A DNA stretch of 64,000 nt from Nodosilinea nodulosa PCC 7104 (GCF_000309385.1 NZ_JH976537.1:5849388-5913387), one strand, 5' to 3'; shown: positions 8,761 to 16,565, counted from the first letter of the stretch. The notes: generated by a model not told the origin, from the letters alone. Made by a program: numbers and translations.

Positions 8761-9890
8761 TAAGACCGCCAAAACTCATCGACCTGCAAGTGCTTTAGCT
8801 CCGCCTGAATCTCGCGAAAGTAGTCGCTCTCGGTAATTTGTGCCACCTGCTTTTGCAGCTTCGCCTGGTCGATTTCGATGGTCAGCTCCATCAACTGCTG
8901 TTTCAACTGGCTTTCGCGCTGCTGCACATGGGCCGCCATCAGCTGAAACATGCGGGCCAGCTGGCCCAGTTCATCGTCGCGCTGGGCTACCTCATCCAGC
9001 GTTGCAGGGTCAAAGGTGCCCGCATCGACGGCGGTGGCGGCGGCGGTGACCTGGTCTACCTGCTCGATGTAGTTTTGCATTTCCTGGTTGTGGTGGCGCA
9101 GGCTGGCTTCGGCCTGCTTGCGATCGCCAATTTCCGCGCAGATCTGCCCGTACATCTGCTTAAAGGTAGCAATCACCTCCCCCAGCTCATCCCGCCGCTG
9201 GTAGCGCAGCGAGGCAAACTCGGCGGCGCTGTCGTCGCAGGCCACGGTTTCGCCCGCCAGAGCCAGGTCGCGGCGCAGGGTCAGAATTGGGGTAATCAGC
9301 AGCCGACTCAGCAGCACCATCATCGCCAGGGTAATGAAGGCGGCAATCAGCAGCACCAGCCCGCTAATTCTGAGGATGTAAAACATCAGCGCCCGCTGGG
9401 TGCCGTCAGCATCGTGGCGCAGCACAATCCAGTGGTTCTCGGTCAAGTCGGGCAGCATGCCTTCGCCAATGCCCGTCGTCGTCCAGGCGATGTCGTAGCG
9501 GCGGCCCGCTGCGGTGGTAAAAAGCTGGCTGCGGTCCTGGCGGGCGCTGGCAGGGGATAGCTGCGGTGGTTCGCCAAAGGCTTCGACCCGGTTGCCTTCG
9601 TTGTCGTACACCGCGCCGCCCAAAATGCCCTGGAGCAACGAGTCTTTTTGCAGCTGTTGTAGGTGCTCGGCCAGCTCTGTCCCCGTGGCGGCGGGATAGG
9701 TGGTAACAATCCACCGCACCTTGCCCATAGAAACGTCTTCGATCTGATTGAGCAGTTCGCCCCGGCGGCGATGCACCGAGGGCACCAGCAAAATCGCTTC
9801 GATCGCCACCAAACTGACAAACATGCCTGCAATAATGCGCGACGAAAGGGGCGATCGAAAGAGACGAAGGGTGTCTTTGAGGGGCTGCAT
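8760..9890 (-). CDS. Membrane HAMP-domain sensor without a kinase
   Basis: A 376-residue membrane protein. An N-terminal helix (IIAGMFVSLVAIEAILLVP) and a second one (LMFYILRISGLVLLIAAFI, about residues 170-195) flank an extracytoplasmic domain of about 140 residues. A HAMP domain follows (SRLLITPILTLRRDLALA), then a second HAMP-like stretch (ELGEVIATFKQMYGQI) and a long coiled coil to the end. There is no histidine-kinase, cyclase or GGDEF output, so it probably signals through a partner, plausibly the ParA-like ATPase in the same operon. The start ATG at 9890 directly abuts a tandem octamer array and lacks a ribosome site. Confidence 0.82.
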   Translation of the reverse strand: MQPLKDTLRLFRSPLSSRIIAGMFVSLVAIEAILLVPSVHRRRGELLNQIEDVSMGKVRWIVTTYPAATGTELAEHLQQLQKDSLLQGILGGAVYDNEGNRVEAFGEPPQLSPASARQDRSQLFTTAAGRRYDIAWTTTGIGEGMLPDLTENHWIVLRHDADGTQRALMFYILRISGLVLLIAAFITLAMMVLLSRLLITPILTLRRDLALAGETVACDDSAAEFASLRYQRRDELGEVIATFKQMYGQICAEIGDRKQAEASLRHHNQEMQNYIEQVDQVTAAATAVDAGTFDPATLDEVAQRDDELGQLARMFQLMAAHVQQRESQLKQQLMELTIEIDQAKLQKQVAQITESDYFREIQAELKHLQVDEFWRS

Positions 9891-9930
9891 GGGGTGAGGG
9901 GGTGAGGGGGTGAGGGGGTGAGGGGGTGAG
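9891..9930. repeat. Tandem octamer array (5 x GGGGTGAG)
   Basis: Five perfect copies of GGGGTGAG lie immediately upstream of the start codon of the HAMP-protein gene (its ATG occupies 9890-9888). On the coding strand they read CTCACCCC, leaving no room for a Shine-Dalgarno site. Confidence 0.9.
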
Positions 9931-9937
9931 AGAGAAA

Positions 9938-9958
9938 TTCAAAATTCAAAGTTCAAAA
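9938..9958. repeat. Heptad short repeat TTCAAAR, 3 units
   Basis: Three consecutive heptamers TTCAAAA / TTCAAAG / TTCAAAA in the glutaminase-to-HAMP spacer. The same heptad family makes an eight-unit array at 38469-38524. Short tandem heptads of this kind are common in filamentous cyanobacteria. Confidence 0.8.
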
Positions 9959-9968
9959 TTTGCCCCGG

Positions 9969-11000
9969 CTACCAGCGGTCGAGGTCTGCATCGCCTTTGA
10001 TCCAGCTGTCGAGGTCTTTGGGCGGGGGGGCCACATTAAAGGGGTGCAGGCCAAAGTCTTGGGAGAGCTGCTGGCAGACCCGAATGCCGCGCAGGCTGTT
10101 GCCCTTGGCATCGAGGGGGGGCGAAAAGGTGCCGATGCCCAGCTTGCCGGGCGAGACGGCGGTGATGCCGCCGCCGACACCGCTTTTGGCGGGCATGCCC
10201 ACCCGGTAGGCCCAGTCGCCCGATGAGTCGTACATGCCGCAGGTGAGCATGACGCTGACCACATCCTGCACGTAGCGCTGGTCGAGGGCGCGATCGCCCG
10301 TCACCGGGTTGACGCCGCCGTTGGCCAGCGTCGCCGCCATCAGGCTCAGGTCGCGGGCGGTAACCAAAATCGAGCATTGCTGAAAGTAGAGGTCGAGGGT
10401 TTCGTCGATGCGATCGCTGACCATGCCAAAGTTGAGCATCAGGTAGGCGATCGCTCGGTTGCGGTTGCCGGTGGCCCTTTCTGACAAAAACACCGGCACA
10501 TGGATGTCGTGGCTGCGGCCCGTGTAGCGGCTAAACATATCCAGCATGCGCTTTAGCCGTTCGGTGCCGTCTTTGCCCTTAATCAGGTCGGCGGTGGCGA
10601 TCGCCCCGGCATTCACCATCGGGTTGTAGGGGCGATTGGTGGCCTCATCCAGCACAATGGCGTTGAAAGCTTCCCCCGTGGGCTCGACCCCGACTTTGCT
10701 ATTCACGTAGTCGCGTCCGTGATCCTCCAGGGCCAGCCCGTAGACAAACGCCTTCGAAATCGACTGAATGGTGAAGGGCTGGGCGCAATCCCCCACCTCA
10801 AACACCTGACCCTCGACCGTCGCCACCGCCACGCCAAACCAGCTGGGGTCAGCCAGGGCCAGCTCTGGAATGTAGTCGGCCACAGTTCCATCGCTCAGGG
10901 GCAAATATTTGCGGTGCAAATCGCTGAGGTAGTTGCGAAAGGGCGAGGTCGCCGCCGCAATCGAATCTGCAAACGCCTTTAGCTTGCCGGTATTGCTCAT
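9969..11000 (-). CDS. glsA: Glutaminase A
   Basis: Beta-lactamase-fold glutaminase that hydrolyses glutamine to glutamate and ammonia. The catalytic S-x-x-K is visible as SISK at about residues 80-83 ([10 protein letters not shown]). Other family signatures are [23 protein letters not shown] and the tyrosine-containing [29 protein letters not shown]. The length (343) is near the upper family norm. ATG at 11000 is used; a GTG three bases earlier overlaps the spacer after the ParA stop. It lies 6 bp downstream of the ParA-like gene, so both are one operon. In cyanobacteria it may balance nitrogen pools, but the operon partners suggest a signalling or localisation context. Confidence 0.93.
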   Translation of the reverse strand: MSNTGKLKAFADSIAAATSPFRNYLSDLHRKYLPLSDGTVADYIPELALADPSWFGVAVATVEGQVFEVGDCAQPFTIQSISKAFVYGLALEDHGRDYVNSKVGVEPTGEAFNAIVLDEATNRPYNPMVNAGAIATADLIKGKDGTERLKRMLDMFSRYTGRSHDIHVPVFLSERATGNRNRAIAYLMLNFGMVSDRIDETLDLYFQQCSILVTARDLSLMAATLANGGVNPVTGDRALDQRYVQDVVSVMLTCGMYDSSGDWAYRVGMPAKSGVGGGITAVSPGKLGIGTFSPPLDAKGNSLRGIRVCQQLSQDFGLHPFNVAPPPKDLDSWIKGDADLDRW

Positions 11001-11006
11001 CACCTG

Positions 11007-11762
11007 CTACTCCATAATCCGGCGGGCCACCGCCTGAAACTCCTGCGTCACCGAATGCTCGGGGTGGCGCGCGCAAAACACCCCCTCGCTCGCCAGTTTG
11101 ACCACATCCTCCGAGAGGGGAAACAGCCCCGCTACGGGCACCTCGTAGGTTTCTTCCACCTTTTGCCGCAACGCCCCAGGCTCCAGGCAGGAAAGGGCCT
11201 TATTGATCACAATTTGCACATGGCGAACGTTGAGCTGTCGGGCCACATCGAGGGTGACCGCCGTGCCCTGGTAATCTTGCTTGTCGGGCCGCACAATTAG
11301 CAGCAAACAGTGGGAAATAGCGATGGTCAAAAAGGTTTCTTTTGACAGCCCTGGGTGCGTGTCAATAAATAGATAATCTAGCTCCAGGGTTTTCACCAGC
11401 TGACGAAACCCATCGTTGAGCAGGCGCACATCGTAGCCGTCTTTGAGAATGTGGGCGATGTCGTCGGCTTTGCAGCTAGAGGGCACCAAAAACAGTTCTC
11501 CGCCATTGCCAAGGTCCAGGTTTTGGCTGACATCGTAGGCCCCGTCAGCCAACTCGGCCTCGCCCCACAGGTAGCTGTTGAGGGTTTTAGTAATCATCTC
11601 TGGCTCCAGGCCAAAAATATTGTGAATGCCTGGGGACGGCATATCGGTGTCGACTACCCCCACCCGGTAGCCCTGCTGAGCTACGGTAGTAGCTAAATTT
11701 GCGGTCAAATTAGACTTACCGGTTCCCCCCCGATAGGAGTGAACTGCAATCACTTTTGGCAT
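11007..11762 (-). CDS. ParA/MinD-like ATPase
   Basis: Deviant-Walker ATPase of the ParA/MinD superfamily (251 residues). The P-loop is YRGGTGKSNL (GGTGKS at residues 12-17), followed by the switch region VVDTDMPSPGIH and the third motif YLFIDTHPGLSKE. The lysine that marks deviant Walker A motifs (KGG) is replaced by Arg11, so it is not a canonical ParA. It has no ParB partner nearby. As the first gene of a three-gene operon with glutaminase and a HAMP membrane sensor it may position or switch a membrane signalling complex; that role is inferred. Confidence 0.85.
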   Translation of the reverse strand: MPKVIAVHSYRGGTGKSNLTANLATTVAQQGYRVGVVDTDMPSPGIHNIFGLEPEMITKTLNSYLWGEAELADGAYDVSQNLDLGNGGELFLVPSSCKADDIAHILKDGYDVRLLNDGFRQLVKTLELDYLFIDTHPGLSKETFLTIAISHCLLLIVRPDKQDYQGTAVTLDVARQLNVRHVQIVINKALSCLEPGALRQKVEETYEVPVAGLFPLSEDVVKLASEGVFCARHPEHSVTQEFQAVARRIME

Positions 11763-11834
11763 GGCCGATCGCCCCCGGGCGCAATTACGAGGATTCAGCT
11801 TAACTAGAGGAAAAGAACATTCAAATTTGTCTCA

Positions 11835-12012
11835 AAGGGCGTTTGAAAAGTGGATCGCTGTAGCTTTAGTCACCGACCGATCCCCCCTGCCTCCCTTAAA
11901 AAAGGGGTGTAAAAGTCCCCCTTTCTATAGACGCTTGCGGCTTCCCACAAGGTAGAAAGATTTAGGGGGATCTTCACTTTTGCTACAGAAAGCAAAACTT
12001 CTCAAACGCCCT
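11835..12012. repeat. Dispersed repeat, family B full palindromic copy (right bracket)
   Basis: Begins AAGGGCGTTTGAAAAG and ends with the inverse complement version CTCAAACGCCCT, enclosing CCCTTAAAAAAGGGG and TTTAGGGGGATC blocks. It therefore looks like a complete short non-autonomous element with terminal inverted repeats. Its first 52 bp mirror the arm at 8709-8760. Confidence 0.65.
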
Positions 12013-12013
12013 C

Positions 12014-12166
12014 TCAGGAAATATCCATAAATCGAATCAGTGCCTCAGCTGTAAGCTCTATGATGAGGTCACCCTCCAGGTCAGTCAAGATCAGTTTTGG
12101 ATCAGTAAATTGCTGATCCAAAACTGATCTGAAACCAATCCACGCCTGATCTTTTAATCCTGACAT
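12014..12166 (-). CDS. Small protein of unknown function (50 aa)
   Basis: An open frame from the ATG at 12166 encodes 50 residues beginning MSGLKDQAWIGFRSVLDQ and ending IELTAEALIRFMDIS. The composition (amphipathic, with alternating hydrophobic and acidic stretches) looks like a real protein, and it ends two bases from the neighbouring repeat. No ribosome site is obvious. I do not recognise the family. A perfect 18-bp inverted repeat lies inside the reading frame, which is unusual and could mean that the coding signal is fortuitous. Confidence 0.4.
   Translation of the reverse strand: MSGLKDQAWIGFRSVLDQQFTDPKLILTDLEGDLIIELTAEALIRFMDIS
12088..12130. repeat. Perfect 18-bp inverted repeat
   Basis: AGATCAGTTTTGGATCAG (12088-12105) is followed, after the 7-base loop TAAATTG, by its exact inverse complement (12113-12130). 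The stem has no following T-run on either strand, so it is not a standard terminator. Confidence 0.85.
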
Positions 12167-12320
12167 GGTTGAGCCACACTACAGGGGTACACAACGTATA
12201 GGGGTGCCCTTTAGCGGCCCGCCAGTTTTACGCTGCCCAGAGTGGCCGAGACTCTTTTGCATCAAACAGTTGCATCAAACGGTGCTGAGTTATAGTCCAG
12301 GCCCATCTCAGGAGGCTGCC

Positions 12321-12917
12321 ATGCTGTCTACGCCCTCGGTGAATGCTTTAATGAACACCCCAGGCAGACTACCTTTGTCCCCAGGGCAAGATTTGGTGGT
12401 GATTAGCACGGCCCTAGAGGGCTATCGTTTTTTGGCCCAAAGTGTGGCACCCCAGGCGGAGGTACTGCTGTTGCGCCAGGAGCGGGATGGGGTAGCTGCG
12501 ATCGCCCAACAGCTCGCCATCCTATCCCCCATTTGCCGCCTGCATCTGGTGACGCCAGAGGGAGACGGTTTGCGGCTGGGCCTTGTCACCCTCCGCTTCG
12601 ACAACCTGCCCACCTACGCCAGCATGCTGGGTCAGTGGCGATCGCACCTGGCCCCGAGCGCAACAATTTTGATCTACAACGGCAAAATGGCCCGCACCGA
12701 GGCAGGCCGACTCTTAATCGATGTGCTGCATCACCTGACCGGGGCCGCGATCGCCGCCTGCACCACCCCGCCCAATGCCACGGCTCCCAGCGGCAGATGG
12801 GAGCTGGATTGCGCTACCCCGTCGCTATCGTCCTCGCTGGCATTGCCCTTAGCATTAGTCAGTCACAGCCTTGGGCATAGCCATGTCCCCAATCTACGGC
12901 GGGTAGCACCCCCCTGA
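12321..12917 (+). CDS. Stand-alone DUF4347-like protein
   Basis: The ATG at 12321 has a ribosome site (AGGAGG 5 nt upstream) and gives 198 residues. The central part, LVVISTALEGYRFLAQSV, the segment LLRQERDGVAAIAQQL, HLVTPEGDGLRLG and AGRLLIDVLHHLTGAAIAAC, resembles the DUF4347 domain, normally the first module of very large cyanobacterial adhesins or calcium-binding proteins. Here it is not followed by repeats: the frame closes after a low-complexity Ser/Leu-rich tail. It may be a remnant N-terminal piece or a free-standing form. Domain assignment rests on recalled sequence resemblance only. Confidence 0.6.
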   Translation: MLSTPSVNALMNTPGRLPLSPGQDLVVISTALEGYRFLAQSVAPQAEVLLLRQERDGVAAIAQQLAILSPICRLHLVTPEGDGLRLGLVTLRFDNLPTYASMLGQWRSHLAPSATILIYNGKMARTEAGRLLIDVLHHLTGAAIAACTTPPNATAPSGRWELDCATPSLSSSLALPLALVSHSLGHSHVPNLRRVAPP

Positions 12918-12994
12918 TCGAGATTGCAGGCGATCTGGTCTACTCAACATCGACATCGACACGTTTTATAAATCACCTGAAAGGATGATCGTTA

Positions 12995-13031
12995 AAATGC
13001 GGCAAACAGCATTGTGCTGCTTGCCGCATTT
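12995..13031. terminator. Bidirectional terminator hairpin
   Basis: A near-perfect stem (AAATGCGGCAA ... TTGCCGCATTT, with an inner CAGCA/TGCTG extension) sits between the convergent DUF4347-like and Dps genes. A/T bases close both sides, so it can serve both strands. Confidence 0.75.
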
Positions 13032-13045
13032 CAAGCCGGTAAAAA

Positions 13046-13636
13046 TTAGCTGCGTACCAGGGGTGTATCGACCAAATGCTCTGCTAAGAACCAGACCTGT
13101 AGCTCATGGGTCCGCAGCGCCTGGCTAACCAACATATCATTCGTGCCGCTGTCCTGATTTGCGGCGGTTTTGTCGAGCGCCTCTCGCAGTTCTGTAATAA
13201 TCAATTCGTGTATTTCTAACAGGCGCGACAGCATTACGGGCACTTCTTCCACCCCATTGGGAGGGCGTTTCACTTTAGTGACTTCGGCAACATGGCGCGG
13301 ATCGGCGATCGCCACTCCCCCCAGCGTTTGGACTCGCTCCCCCATCACATCGATGATTTCGAGCTGCTCGCTGGCGTGTTTGTCGAGCAGCAGATGCAGT
13401 TGATAAAACGTGCTGCCGCGCATCATCCAGTGATGCTTTTTGTAGAGGTGATAGAGAATGATAGTGTCGGCTAAAATTTGGTTGATCAGGGTACAGCTTT
13501 CGCTGCGGGTCTCTGGGCTGAGGGCGATCGGGGTGTTGACTAAGCTGCCGTAGGCCTGAATCTCATGGCCTTTTTGGTGGAGTAGGGGCTGGCTGTCGCT
13601 GGTTTTAGAAAGTTCGATCGAGCTTGGTGCAGACAT
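13046..13636 (-). CDS. dps: Dps-family ferritin-like protein
   Basis: Mini-ferritin of the Dps family (196 residues) that stores iron by oxidising it with peroxide and so protects DNA. The ferroxidase-type segment is clear: LYHLYKKHHWMMRGSTF, followed by the helix LDKHASEQLEIIDVMGERV, with the His, Asp and Glu residues at the expected spacing. The first 45 residues are a variable tail. A strong ribosome site (AGGAG, 7 nt before ATG) fixes the start. A short dyad lies upstream. It is the last gene before a convergent terminator and opens the stress-related region. Confidence 0.92.
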   Translation of the reverse strand: MSAPSSIELSKTSDSQPLLHQKGHEIQAYGSLVNTPIALSPETRSESCTLINQILADTIILYHLYKKHHWMMRGSTFYQLHLLLDKHASEQLEIIDVMGERVQTLGGVAIADPRHVAEVTKVKRPPNGVEEVPVMLSRLLEIHELIITELREALDKTAANQDSGTNDMLVSQALRTHELQVWFLAEHLVDTPLVRS

Positions 13637-13698
13637 GTGGTTATCTCCTAAGGCGGTTAATGTTTACAATTTGACGATGCAAAGCTAACAAAACAGGA

Positions 13699-13717
13699 TT
13701 GTCTTCCTAAAAGACAA
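13699..13717. promoter_or_regulatory. Short dyad upstream of dps
   Basis: TTGTCTT-CCTAA-AAGACAA is a perfect 7-bp inverted repeat 63 bp upstream of the dps start and 21 bp past the stop of the LuxR-type gene. It may be an operator or a weak transcript end. It does not resemble a Fur or PerR box that I can recognise. Confidence 0.3.
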
Positions 13718-13737
13718 AATTCAAAACTATCGAGACC

Positions 13738-14391
13738 TCAATGGGTTAGACCTAAACGAAGCGATCGAATGGCCGCCTGGGTACGATCTTTTGCGCAGAG
13801 CTTCTTCAAAATATTGCAGACGTGACTTTTGACTGTGCCCGTGCTGATGTATAGCGTCTGGGCGACTTCCCCATTGCTGCACCCATCCACAATCAGCTGC
13901 AATATATCTAGCTCGCGCTCAGTCAACGGCTCAGCCATAAAAACTTGCCTGTATTCAGGCTCGATCGCCCGAATTGCTATTATTTCCGCAGGGCTGCTGC
14001 CCTTAGATTGATCCAGATAGCCGTATCGAAGAAGCTCGGCGACCTCCTGGGTGACGGTGATGAAAGCACGATTGATGGGGCAATTCATCAAAGAATCCGA
14101 TTGATTTGATCCTTTGCTATATCCCAAATTGTCGTCGCTCAGTGACATTGTAGATGGCATAGGAATGTTCTCTGTAGGTACTGATTGCTGCGGTAAAACC
14201 ATACCTGGACTGCGACTCCGCTTGTTTGGCGATCGGCACAAATTATGGTCTGCTTGGCCAGACTGCCAAGGATACCTTGACTTTTCAGCAATATAAATGG
14301 ATTGCTTCCGTGGGGGTTGAGTCATCTGTGCCGCCTCAATATTCTGATGAATGTTCTGATGCCCTAGTAGGCTATGGGCTGGAATTGGCAA
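13738..14391 (-). CDS. LuxR-type transcription factor without a receiver domain
   Basis: A DNA-binding regulator whose C-terminal 65 residues form a LuxR/GerE helix-turn-helix (PLTERELDILQLIVDG, then ISTGTVKSHVCNILKKL). The N-terminal 130 residues show no phospho-receiver Asp pattern and no recognised sensor domain. The first ATG (14391) overlaps the end of the DsbA-like gene by 20 bp. An ATG at 14325 has a better ribosome site (GAGGCGG) and may be the real start. It lies in the same transcript as the DsbA-like gene, under the 116-bp promoter module at 15210, so it is a candidate regulator of that module. Confidence 0.85.
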   Translation of the reverse strand: MPIPAHSLLGHQNIHQNIEAAQMTQPPRKQSIYIAEKSRYPWQSGQADHNLCRSPNKRSRSPGMVLPQQSVPTENIPMPSTMSLSDDNLGYSKGSNQSDSLMNCPINRAFITVTQEVAELLRYGYLDQSKGSSPAEIIAIRAIEPEYRQVFMAEPLTERELDILQLIVDGCSNGEVAQTLYISTGTVKSHVCNILKKLCAKDRTQAAIRSLRLGLTH

Positions 14392-14929
14392 TGGCTGCCA
14401 TCAGTTGTAAAATGTTCCAGCGATCGCGATAGCGGATTCCATTAATAAATAAAGCGGGTTCAGTCACCACACCGCTCTGATGTCCACTGGCGATATCGTC
14501 ATTAACCCGATCGGCGTAGGTTTGTTTCGAGATATCCTGTAAAAATCGTGAGATATCTAGCCCTAAGTCGTTGGCGTATTCCACCAGAAAACCATTCCCT
14601 AGCGACTGCTGATGAATAAACAGGCTCTCGTGCATTGGCCAAAATAATCCCTGAGCGGCAGCAGCCTCTGCTGCTTCGGCGGCGTGCTGAGCCTGGGGAT
14701 GAATTTGAGTCTGGGGAAAATGGCGGAAAATGAAGCATAAATCAGGTGCTCCAAATGAGTTTCTAAGCTGGTACTGAACGGCTTTGATTAATCGATAAAC
14801 CTTTGCACTTTGGGGAGATTCATAATCTCCATACATCACTAAAACTGCGGCAGCGCTCAGTGCGCCTTGCCTATGATCCTGTGCTGAAGGTGGAACGGCT
14901 AACGAACTGCGGTCACGGTCATCGCTCAC
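14372..14929 (-). CDS. DsbA-like thioredoxin-fold protein lacking the CXXC motif
   Basis: A DsbA/thioredoxin_4-type protein resembling the C-terminal domain of some NhaA antiporters: LMYGDYESPQSAKVYRLIK-like start after AAAVLV, then FRHFPQTQIHPQAQHAAEAA, LFWPMHESLFIHQQ and TEPALFINGIRY. Where family members carry a C-x-x-C, this one reads E-S-P-Q-S, so it cannot act as a thiol oxidoreductase; the cis-Pro site is also altered (TEPALF). The open frame extends to 15076, but those residues are encoded by a dispersed repeat, so I place the start at the GTG at 14929, preceded by a G-rich stretch. It precedes the LuxR-type gene with overlap. Confidence 0.75.
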   Translation of the reverse strand: MSDDRDRSSLAVPPSAQDHRQGALSAAAVLVMYGDYESPQSAKVYRLIKAVQYQLRNSFGAPDLCFIFRHFPQTQIHPQAQHAAEAAEAAAAQGLFWPMHESLFIHQQSLGNGFLVEYANDLGLDISRFLQDISKQTYADRVNDDIASGHQSGVVTEPALFINGIRYRDRWNILQLMAAIANSSP

Positions 14930-14997
14930 TAATACCCCCGAGGTAAAGTGTGGCGATCGCAAGCGAGCATCTAAACCTGACTGTCTGACATATTTCC

Positions 14998-15125
14998 AAC
15001 GTAGGTTGGGTAAAACGCAGTGGAACCCAACACGAGCCGATAACCTGATGTCTGTTGGGTTTTGCTGTCGCGCCACCCAACTTTCGGGATATCAATGCTT
15101 TCCAAAGTTGTGTCAGTCAACCAGC
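14998..15125. repeat. Dispersed palindromic repeat, family A copy 2
   Basis: Runs from GTAGGTTGGGTAAAACGCAG through TGTTGGGTTTTGCTGTCGCG to the terminal motif TGTCAGTCAACCAGC. It sits between the promoter module at 15210 and the DsbA-like gene and creates a spurious N-terminal extension of that frame. Confidence 0.7.
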
Positions 15126-15209
15126 ATCTAACTTCTCTTCTTGCGATCTTTATAAAGTAAGCTTGAAGCCTATAAATCAAATGTTGCATGACTTTTTTGG
15201 CATGACCTT

Positions 15210-15325
15210 ACTATAGGTAACTGACTTAGGCTTGTCGTCACCTCAGAGTTGAGACTTTTGCCCCATAAAAGGATTGGGCAACGAATCAACCTGATAGGGG
15301 AAACTTAATTCCAACTTTAGTTGGA
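15210..15325 (-). promoter_or_regulatory. 116-bp promoter module, copy a
   Basis: Read on the minus strand: distal palindrome TCCAACT-TT-AGTTGGA (15325-15310; extends to a perfect 18-mer at 15309-15326), a conserved middle part, GGGGCAAAAG plus TCTCAACT, GACGAC at 15239-15234 in the -35 position, an 18-bp spacer and TATAGT at 15215-15210. It points toward the DsbA-like and LuxR-type genes across a family A repeat. Four more copies share the exact length. Confidence 0.75.
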
Positions 15326-15339
15326 ATCTAAAGCGTACT

Positions 15340-15425
15340 GTCGGGATAGCGCTCTGAAAGTTCGGCGGCGGTCTCGCCCGTAACGGGAGCAAAGACAGTG
15401 ACGACCAGACGATTAGGCTCTGGGA
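15340..15425 (-). pseudogene. Fragment of an alpha/beta hydrolase gene
   Basis: The minus strand encodes FAPVTGETAAELSERYP, almost the same as FAPDVGESATELSERYP in the hydrolase at 22187-23008. Sequence outside this stretch does not continue the gene, so it is a relic of a paralogue. The rest of the spacer up to 15704 shows nothing that I can identify. Confidence 0.6.
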
Positions 15426-15704
15426 TGGGCGAGACGACACTTGCCAGAGAGTGCTGCAAGGGTACACAAGCCGGGTATGTTCCGTTCAGTTCAGCCCAGT
15501 CGACGTGAGTCTGTCACTTGATGCAGAGCCGATTTTGGTCAGAGGTAATCAGGATTAAACCATTGAGCTGTAGAACCCAGCAACAGGTGAATGCTTCAAG
15601 ACGTTGAGAGCCGATCGCCTCTACGAAGGCATGGCTATTCAAGGCACAACCGGGCTAACGGCATCTCAAAGAGCCACGCTAAAAACGTTGGGGGCGATCG
15701 ACCA

Positions 15705-16055
15705 TTAGGACTGTAGCCGAATCAGCGTTTTTGTTCCGGCAGCATCACTAATTGAAAGGGCTACCATCTGGCCGGTTTCACTTTGCCCGGTCAAGACTTC
15801 AATGGGCGCATCGATGGTGTGCGCGTAGGTCACTTCGTCTTTGCCGACTTCAATCACCAGGTCATTGCCTTTGCCGGGGCGATCGTAGACGATCGCCATC
15901 AGCGGTGCATTTTGAATTAGCTCTTCATCACCGAGTTCTGGATCGATGATTTCAATCAAGATGTGCCGTCCCCGATTGCCGTTGGAAAATTGGTCAAAAA
16001 ACTCGCCCCAGCGCTCCTGCGGCAGAGATTTGTTAATCTCAATCTTGTTGTTCAT
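15705..16055 (-). CDS. DUF5335 family protein
   Basis: A 116-residue soluble protein. The pattern [19 protein letters not shown] followed by [15 protein letters not shown]-like text (here [17 protein letters not shown]), [20 protein letters not shown] and ITYAHTI-like text matches the DUF5335 family, which has no assigned function and is scattered in bacteria with stress-related neighbours. It appears to be transcribed alone, with a 250-bp upstream spacer in which I see no clear promoter. Confidence 0.75.
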   Translation of the reverse strand: MNNKIEINKSLPQERWGEFFDQFSNGNRGRHILIEIIDPELGDEELIQNAPLMAIVYDRPGKGNDLVIEVGKDEVTYAHTIDAPIEVLTGQSETGQMVALSISDAAGTKTLIRLQS

Positions 16056-16307
16056 AATACGATTCCTTGTGAAAAAGCTTGGTGTAAAAACTCGACATTA
16101 CAGCAGCGGAAAACCCAGCCGATTTGTATTCCTTTTATCTGCCCACGCCCGCCCCCTGCCCAGGCTGCGGCAACTCGCCGGAGATAATGTCCTACGACTC
16201 AAAAGCTGAAATATGCCAACTACTCCAGCTCCCCTACTCCCTCGCAATTGGCAATAGTCACCAACTTGTGCCGCAGTCTACTAGCCAGCCTCCCAAAACA
16301 TTCATCC

Positions 16308-16565
16308 TTAAACGAACGTATTGTCGATATAGCACCAGCGCCAATCTTCGCCCGGCTCAAACGACTCGACAATGGCATGCTGAGTAGCGTGAAAATGCTG
16401 GGTCGCATGCTTGTTTTTAGAAGAATCGCAGCAGCCCACATGCCCACAGATCAGACAAAGGCGCAGGTGAACCCAGCGATCGCCCATGGCCAGACATGCT
16501 TCACAACCGCTAGCGCTCGGTGTTACTTGATGAATTTGGTTGAGATGGGTACAAAGTTGATTCAT
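16308..16565 (-). CDS. UBP-type zinc-finger protein
   Basis: A free-standing ZnF-UBP domain of 85 residues. The zinc ligands can be followed in SGCEACLAMGDRWVHLRLC, then LICGHVGCCDSSKNKHATQH and FHATQHAIVESFEPGEDW. In eukaryotes this domain binds the ubiquitin C-terminus; bacterial versions are of unknown use and are often encoded beside oxidoreductases. The ATG at 16565 has a GTGGAA ribosome site, so I reject the longer frame that starts at 16745. It lies 64 bp downstream of the dehydrogenase at 16630-17424 and is probably co-transcribed with it. Confidence 0.85.
   Translation of the reverse strand: MNQLCTHLNQIHQVTPSASGCEACLAMGDRWVHLRLCLICGHVGCCDSSKNKHATQHFHATQHAIVESFEPGEDWRWCYIDNTFV

Noticed and set aside
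9891-9930. CRISPR-like repetition
   Set aside because: Units are 8 bp with no spacers between them and no cas gene is near; it is a simple tandem array.
14930-15076. N-terminal extension of the DsbA-like protein
   Set aside because: These codons lie in a family A repeat that occurs elsewhere in non-coding spacers; family similarity begins only after the GTG at 14929.
16124-16387. Plus-strand frame with a CPGCG motif
   Set aside because: Only one C-x-x-C, no ribosome site, and it overlaps the well-supported UBP zinc-finger gene on the other strand.
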